Part shown: piece by piece, positions 60,592-64,000 of the stretch | How the letters are laid out: every line of letters starts with the position of its first letter | How positions within the stretch are numbered: the first letter of the stretch is position 1 | Assembly (NCBI RefSeq): GCF_002300165.1 | Contig: NZ_MLCE01000017.1 | Location: 1-64,000, forward strand | DNA: 64,000 nucleotides | Reading direction: 5' to 3' | Origin: Streptomyces sp. Tue6028 | GTDB lineage: Bacteria; Actinomycetota; Actinomycetes; Streptomycetales; Streptomycetaceae | Notes under the pieces: model-generated | What the model saw: the letters and a program-made list of their open reading frames with translations, nothing else | What the model was told of the DNA's origin: nothing | Databases searched by the model: none | Position numbers and translations under genes: made by a program

Positions 60592-61149
60592 GTGATCCGC
60601 GCGCTACGACAGCGTGCCGAGAGGAGACTGCTGATGGCGGCGGAGCCCGAAGTCCTGGACGAACTCCACCGGTTGAGGGCCCGGGTGCCCCAGCTGACCG
60701 GGGCGCTCGCGGCCAGCGCGGACGGTCTCGTCCTCGCCCACGACACCCCCGGTGTGGAGCCGGACGGGCTGGCCGCGCTCACCGCGGCGGCGCTGGGGGT
60801 CGCCGCACGGATGACGGACGCGACCGAACAGGGCGACTTCCGCGAACTGCTGGTCCGCGGCGTGCACGGCTATGTCGCCACGTACGCGGCGGGCACCTCC
60901 GCCGTGCTGACGCTGCTGGCCCAGGACCGGGTCAACGTCGGCCGCCTCCACCTGGAAGGGCGCCGTTCCGGAACCCGGATCGGGGAGCTCGTGGACGCCG
61001 CCACCGCACGCGGCGAACCGCTCGGCCCGGCCAGAGCCTCCGGGAAGGCCCCGTCCGGGGCCACGACCACACGTACCCGCACGGCGCGCGGCCCGGGGAA
61101 CGCGCGCACCACCACCGCACCCAACACCCCGACCACATCGGAAAGCTGA
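60592..61149 (+). CDS. Roadblock/LC7 domain protein (B) with disordered tail
   Basis: 185 residues from GTG 60592, with GGGGGAGG upstream. Roadblock core about 20-125: VLDELHRLRARVPQLTGAL, ASADGLVLAHDTPGVEPDGL, AALGVAARMTDATEQGDFRE, VLTLLAQDRVNVGRLHLEG. The last 50 residues are a Thr/Arg/Pro/Ala-rich, basic, disordered tail. The core resembles the CvnB component of Streptomyces conservons, but no CvnA, C or D gene is present nearby. It lies 22 bp after the DUF4388-like gene and 16 bp before the next. Confidence 0.78.
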   Translation: MIRALRQRAERRLLMAAEPEVLDELHRLRARVPQLTGALAASADGLVLAHDTPGVEPDGLAALTAAALGVAARMTDATEQGDFRELLVRGVHGYVATYAAGTSAVLTLLAQDRVNVGRLHLEGRRSGTRIGELVDAATARGEPLGPARASGKAPSGATTTRTRTARGPGNARTTTAPNTPTTSES

Positions 61150-61165
61150 AAGGAAGCAATCCACC

Positions 61166-61540
61166 ATGGCGAACACCGAAACCACGCTGAAAGAGGCTAT
61201 GGCGTCCATCGAGGGCGCGACCGGAGCGGCTCTCGTCGACTACACCAGCGGAATGGCGCTGGGCACGATCGGCGGCAGCAAGGGCTTCGATCTCAATGTC
61301 GCGGCGGCCGGCAACACCGACGTCGTCCGCGCGAAGATCCGCACCATGGAACACCTCGGCCTCAAGGGCGAGATCGAGGACATCCTGATCACGCTGTCCG
61401 ACCAGTACCACCTGATCCGGCTGCTCAAGGGGCGCGGCGGTAACGGCCTCTTCCTGTACCTGGTGCTCGACGGCAAACGGGCCAACCTGGCGATGGCCCG
61501 GCACCAACTGCGCAGGATCGAAGCCGATCTGGAGGTCTAG
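61166..61540 (+). CDS. Roadblock/LC7-like small protein (C)
   Basis: 124 residues from ATG 61166 (AAAGGAAG ribosome site). LKEAMASIEGATGAALVDYT then SGMALGTIGGSKGFDLN, VRAKIRTMEHLGLKGEIEDI, ILITLSDQYHLIRLLKG, LFLYLVLDGKRANLAMARHQ: a complete Roadblock-like fold without extensions. Paralog of protein A. Last gene of the cluster; no transmembrane part. Such proteins form homo- or heterodimers as GTPase regulators; the partner here is unknown. Confidence 0.78.
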   Translation: MANTETTLKEAMASIEGATGAALVDYTSGMALGTIGGSKGFDLNVAAAGNTDVVRAKIRTMEHLGLKGEIEDILITLSDQYHLIRLLKGRGGNGLFLYLVLDGKRANLAMARHQLRRIEADLEV

Positions 61541-61576
61541 CGCCCCGTCACGTCACCGGCACCCGCCATCTCGCGG

Positions 61577-62146
61577 TCAGCGGCGCCGCGCCCCTCCGGG
61601 CGCGGCGTCGCCGGCCGCGACGCCGGTGGCACGGCAGGCCTTGACGGGCTTGCCCACCGGTGCGCCCGCGCGGCGGCCGAGCCAGTCGACCCGCACCCAG
61701 ATCAGCGTCTCCCCGGCGCGCTCGCGGCGCCCGAGCCAGCCGGCCTTGAACCACAGTCCGGTCCCCACGCCCGCCAGCAGCATGCCGCCCGCGGCGGGCA
61801 CCGCGAAGGAGCTGCCGAACGCGGCCAGGAAGGCCAGGACGAGCCACCAGCGGTGGCCCCGGCGCCAGTTGCGCACCGTCACGGCACGGTCCTGGAGCAC
61901 GTCCTGCTTGCCGGCACGGGCCGCGGAGCGGACCAGGGCCGCGTACCGCTTGCGGCGCACGCACGCCGTCACGGCGGCCGCCACGAGGAACAGCGCGGCC
62001 CCGGCCGGCACTCCGATCCGGCGGCCCGTCAGTCCGGGGACCAGCACCCCGATCCCGGCCGCGAACACCCCGCACCACCACAGTGGTGCGGCACCGGCCC
62101 GCACGACGACGGCCACCCGGGCCAGTCCCTGCCCTCCGCGCGCCAC
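61577..62146 (-). CDS. Integral membrane protein of unknown function
   Basis: 189 residues from GTG 62146 (GAGGAGG ribosome site). Two hydrophobic pairs: WWCGVFAAGIGVLVPGL and AGAALFLVAAAVTACV, then WWLVLAFLAAFGSSFAV and AGGMLLAGVGTGLWF, giving four TM helices. A basic cytoplasmic loop (RRKRYAALVRSAARAGKQ) and a basic C-terminus (VDWLGRRAGAPVGKPVKA) lie inside. I do not recognise a family. Convergent with the Roadblock cluster, 36 bp away; probably unrelated. Confidence 0.65.
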   Translation of the reverse strand: MARGGQGLARVAVVVRAGAAPLWWCGVFAAGIGVLVPGLTGRRIGVPAGAALFLVAAAVTACVRRKRYAALVRSAARAGKQDVLQDRAVTVRNWRRGHRWWLVLAFLAAFGSSFAVPAAGGMLLAGVGTGLWFKAGWLGRRERAGETLIWVRVDWLGRRAGAPVGKPVKACRATGVAAGDAAPGGARRR

Positions 62147-62243
62147 GCTCCGCCTCCTCAGCTCACCGTTCGCTCTGTCGGGCGGGCACGGTAGCCGAAG
62201 AAGGTGAGACGAGTCTGAGAGGCCGAGGGGCGTGCCGCGACGG

Positions 62244-63209
62244 CTACTCGGTGAACAGGCCCCGGGCCGCTGCCCGCGTGTCGAACTCCTCCAACCGCGC
62301 CTGCGCGTCGGGCAGGTCGTCGCACATGGCCTCCAGCAGGACGCGCCCCAGCAGCATCGGGGAGCACGCCGTGTCGAAGGCGAGGCCGGTGCCGACGGCG
62401 GCGGGCAGCAGCAGGTCCGACACCTTCGCCACCGGCGCGAAGGCGGAGTCCGCGACGGTGACGACGGTCAGCCCGGCCTGCTTCGCGTAGGCCAGCGAGT
62501 CGACGACCTCGCGCGGGTGGCGAGGCAGCGCGAAGCACAGCAGGGCCGTGGCACCGGCCCGCACGGCGGCGTCGATGCGGTCGTGGAGCATGGTGCCGCC
62601 CTCGTGCAGCAGCCGTACGTCCGGGTGGACCTTGGCGGCGAAGTACGCGAAGCCGTACGCCTGCGAGGCGGCGGCCCGCAGTCCGAGGACGGGCAGCGGG
62701 CGGGAGGCCGCGAGGAGCCGGCCCGCCCTGGCCACCGGACGGGGGTCGGCGAGCGCCTCCGCGAGGTGCCTCAGGTTCTCGATCTCGGCCTCGACGGCCT
62801 GCTGGTACTCGTTGTACGAGGCGGTGTCCGCGGCCGGCTCCGCGGGGGCGACCTCACGCAGATGCTTGCGCAGCGCCGGGTAGCCGTCGAAGCCGAGGGC
62901 GACCGCGAAGCGGGTCACGGAGGGCTGGCTGACCCCGGCGAGCTCGGCGAGCTCGACGCTGGACAGGAACGGCACGTCGGCGGCGCGCCGCACCATGCTG
63001 TGCGCGATGCGCCGCTGGGTCGGTGTGAGGCGGTGCCCCTCGAAGAGGGCCTGCAGCCGTGCGGCGGGGCTGTCGGACACGACGACGCCCGCGTCGTCCC
63101 CCGCGTCCGGGACGGTTCCCGCGTTCCCGCCCACGCCGTCCCCGTCCGCGGCCGTGCCGGTGCCCGCGTTCCTGCCCGCGTTCCTGTCCACGCTCTTGCC
63201 CGCGCTCAT
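62244..63209 (-). CDS. MurR/RpiR family transcription regulator (HTH + SIS domain)
   Basis: 321 residues from ATG 63209. A Gly/Asn/Asp-rich N-terminal stretch (about 45 residues, with a repeated DRNAGRNAG unit) precedes the HTH (VELAELAGVSQPSVTRFAVALGFDGYPALRKHL) split across two motif halves, then a SIS sugar-phosphate-binding domain about 140-300 (LLAASRPLPVLGLRAAASQAYG, GATALLCFALPRHPREVVDSL). RpiR regulators respond to sugar phosphates or, in hut loci, to pathway intermediates. ATGA overlap with the upstream lyase gene (63206-63209) makes co-regulation with it almost certain. Confidence 0.9.
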   Translation of the reverse strand: MSAGKSVDRNAGRNAGTGTAADGDGVGGNAGTVPDAGDDAGVVVSDSPAARLQALFEGHRLTPTQRRIAHSMVRRAADVPFLSSVELAELAGVSQPSVTRFAVALGFDGYPALRKHLREVAPAEPAADTASYNEYQQAVEAEIENLRHLAEALADPRPVARAGRLLAASRPLPVLGLRAAASQAYGFAYFAAKVHPDVRLLHEGGTMLHDRIDAAVRAGATALLCFALPRHPREVVDSLAYAKQAGLTVVTVADSAFAPVAKVSDLLLPAAVGTGLAFDTACSPMLLGRVLLEAMCDDLPDAQARLEEFDTRAAARGLFTE

Positions 63210-64000
63210 GACGTGCTCCCCCTCCAGATGTCCGTGAACCGGTCCAGCAGCGCGGCCGCCGCCGTCACGTCGTCCGTGAGCGGCCGGTCTGCCTGCTCCG
63301 GGTCGAGCACCGACTCGGCCAGCTCCAGCGCCCGGCCCACCGGAAGGTCCGGCTCGGGCCGCAGGTCGCGCTGGCGCAGCGCCCGTACGGCGGCGACCAG
63401 TTCACAGCCGACGACGAGACGGTACGCGCCGCACGCCCGCAGTGTCTGGCGCGCGGCGAGCGAGGCGAAGCTCGCCTGCTCCTCGACGCCCCGGGAGAGT
63501 ACAGCGTGTCCGAGCGAGGCGGGCGCGGAGAAGGCCCGCAGGTCACCGAGCGCGGCACCGGCGGCGTACTCCAGGATCATCACCCCGGAGGACGCGGGCT
63601 CCGGGTCGGCGAGGAAGGGACGCAGGCGGGTGTAGGCCGGTTCGTTGAGGGTGGAGAGCCGGGAGGTGGACAGCCGCGCCACCTGGGTGACGGCCAGCCT
63701 GAAGTGGTCCAGGGCGAGCGCGAGTTGGGCCTGGTAGAAGCCGCCGTGGTGGTAGGCGGCCATGTCCTCGGGCGAGATCAGCGGGTTCTCGGCGGCGGCG
63801 TTGATCTCCACCGTGAGGACGCCGTCCAGCGCGTCCGCCGCGTCGTGCGCGGGGCCGTGGATCTGCGGCAGGCACCGGAAGCCGTACGGGTCCTGGATGC
63901 GGCCGAGCGGAGGCGTGGGCCGGTCCGCCGCGCCGATCAACGTCCGCATCCGCCGGGCCACTTCGGCCGATCCCCGGTGCGGGCGGGCGGCGTGCACGGG
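63206..64000 (-). CDS. Aromatic amino acid (histidine-type) ammonia-lyase, 5' part missing
   Basis: C-terminal 264 residues; the frame continues through the right window edge, so the N-terminus and the MIO-forming Ala-Ser-Gly are not visible. Motifs seen: RIQDPYGFRCLPQIHGPAHD (substrate/active-site Tyr-Arg), LTVEINAAAENPLI, and GVEEQASFASLAARQTL where HutH usually has QEDHVSM. This family removes ammonia from His, Tyr or Phe to form urocanate or cinnamates. The proximity of hutU suggests histidine, yet the altered C-terminal motif allows a different substrate. Coupled to the RpiR gene. Confidence 0.82.
   Translation of the reverse strand, partial: PVHAARPHRGSAEVARRMRTLIGAADRPTPPLGRIQDPYGFRCLPQIHGPAHDAADALDGVLTVEINAAAENPLISPEDMAAYHHGGFYQAQLALALDHFRLAVTQVARLSTSRLSTLNEPAYTRLRPFLADPEPASSGVMILEYAAGAALGDLRAFSAPASLGHAVLSRGVEEQASFASLAARQTLRACGAYRLVVGCELVAAVRALRQRDLRPEPDLPVGRALELAESVLDPEQADRPLTDDVTAAAALLDRFTDIWRGSTS

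Overview
The window is a high-GC actinobacterial chromosome segment and almost certainly a Streptomyces. It carries a WhiB-type developmental regulator, a bifunctional FbiB (coenzyme F420), class E-like sortase signals, many LCP proteins, frequent GTG starts, ATGA/GTGA gene overlaps and extreme third-position GC. The gene order (phosphomannomutase, whiB, cysteine dioxygenase, fbiAB, LCP cluster, purEK, a SigI-type sigma module, hutU) matches what I remember of the S. coelicolor core region from about SCO3028 to SCO3073. That match is from memory, not from a comparison. I saw no insertion sequence, prophage, CRISPR array, tRNA or rRNA.

Layout. 1-10.6 kb, mostly minus strand: phosphomannomutase, lactate permease, a DUF3499 protein, a small zincin-like protein (+), DUF5719 secreted protein, a 1222-residue membrane glycosyltransferase and WhiB. 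10.6-15.4 kb, plus strand: a 30-residue Cys-rich leader peptide, cysteine dioxygenase, fbiA-fbiB and a HhH-GPD DNA glycosylase. 15.4-29.7 kb, cell envelope: NDP-sugar pyrophosphorylase, secreted PGRP-type amidase, a TIGR03089 protein, five LytR-CpsA-Psr ligases, a second GT2 and a hotdog thioesterase. 29.7-41.1 kb: copper-storage protein, acyl-CoA dehydrogenase, UDP-glucose dehydrogenase, CGNR zinc finger, VOC protein, two tandem dipeptidases overlapping purE-purK, GtrA, and a two-component system. 41.1-50.2 kb: POT peptide transporter, a four-gene surface-protein operon with two sortase substrates, and a partner-switching module (HATPase, STAS, sigma factor). 50.2-64 kb: a sigma-like/zinc-finger/ricin fusion, a hut operon (hutU, M20 amidohydrolase, hutF, hutI), a PLP decarboxylase, a Roadblock/DUF4388 cluster, a membrane protein, an RpiR regulator and the 3' part of an aromatic amino acid lyase that runs off the right edge.

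How the genes work together. A large share serves the cell wall. Mannose and UDP-sugar precursors (phosphomannomutase, NDP-sugar pyrophosphorylase, UDP-sugar dehydrogenase) feed glycosyltransferases, LCP proteins attach glycopolymers to peptidoglycan, an amidase remodels it, and sortase substrates decorate it. A second theme is amino-acid and nitrogen catabolism (histidine, cysteine, di- and oligopeptides).

The observations most worth following are the Cys-rich leader before cysteine dioxygenase, the DUF916/sortase-substrate operon, the sigma-like/ricin fusion, and the Roadblock cluster that has no visible GTPase.
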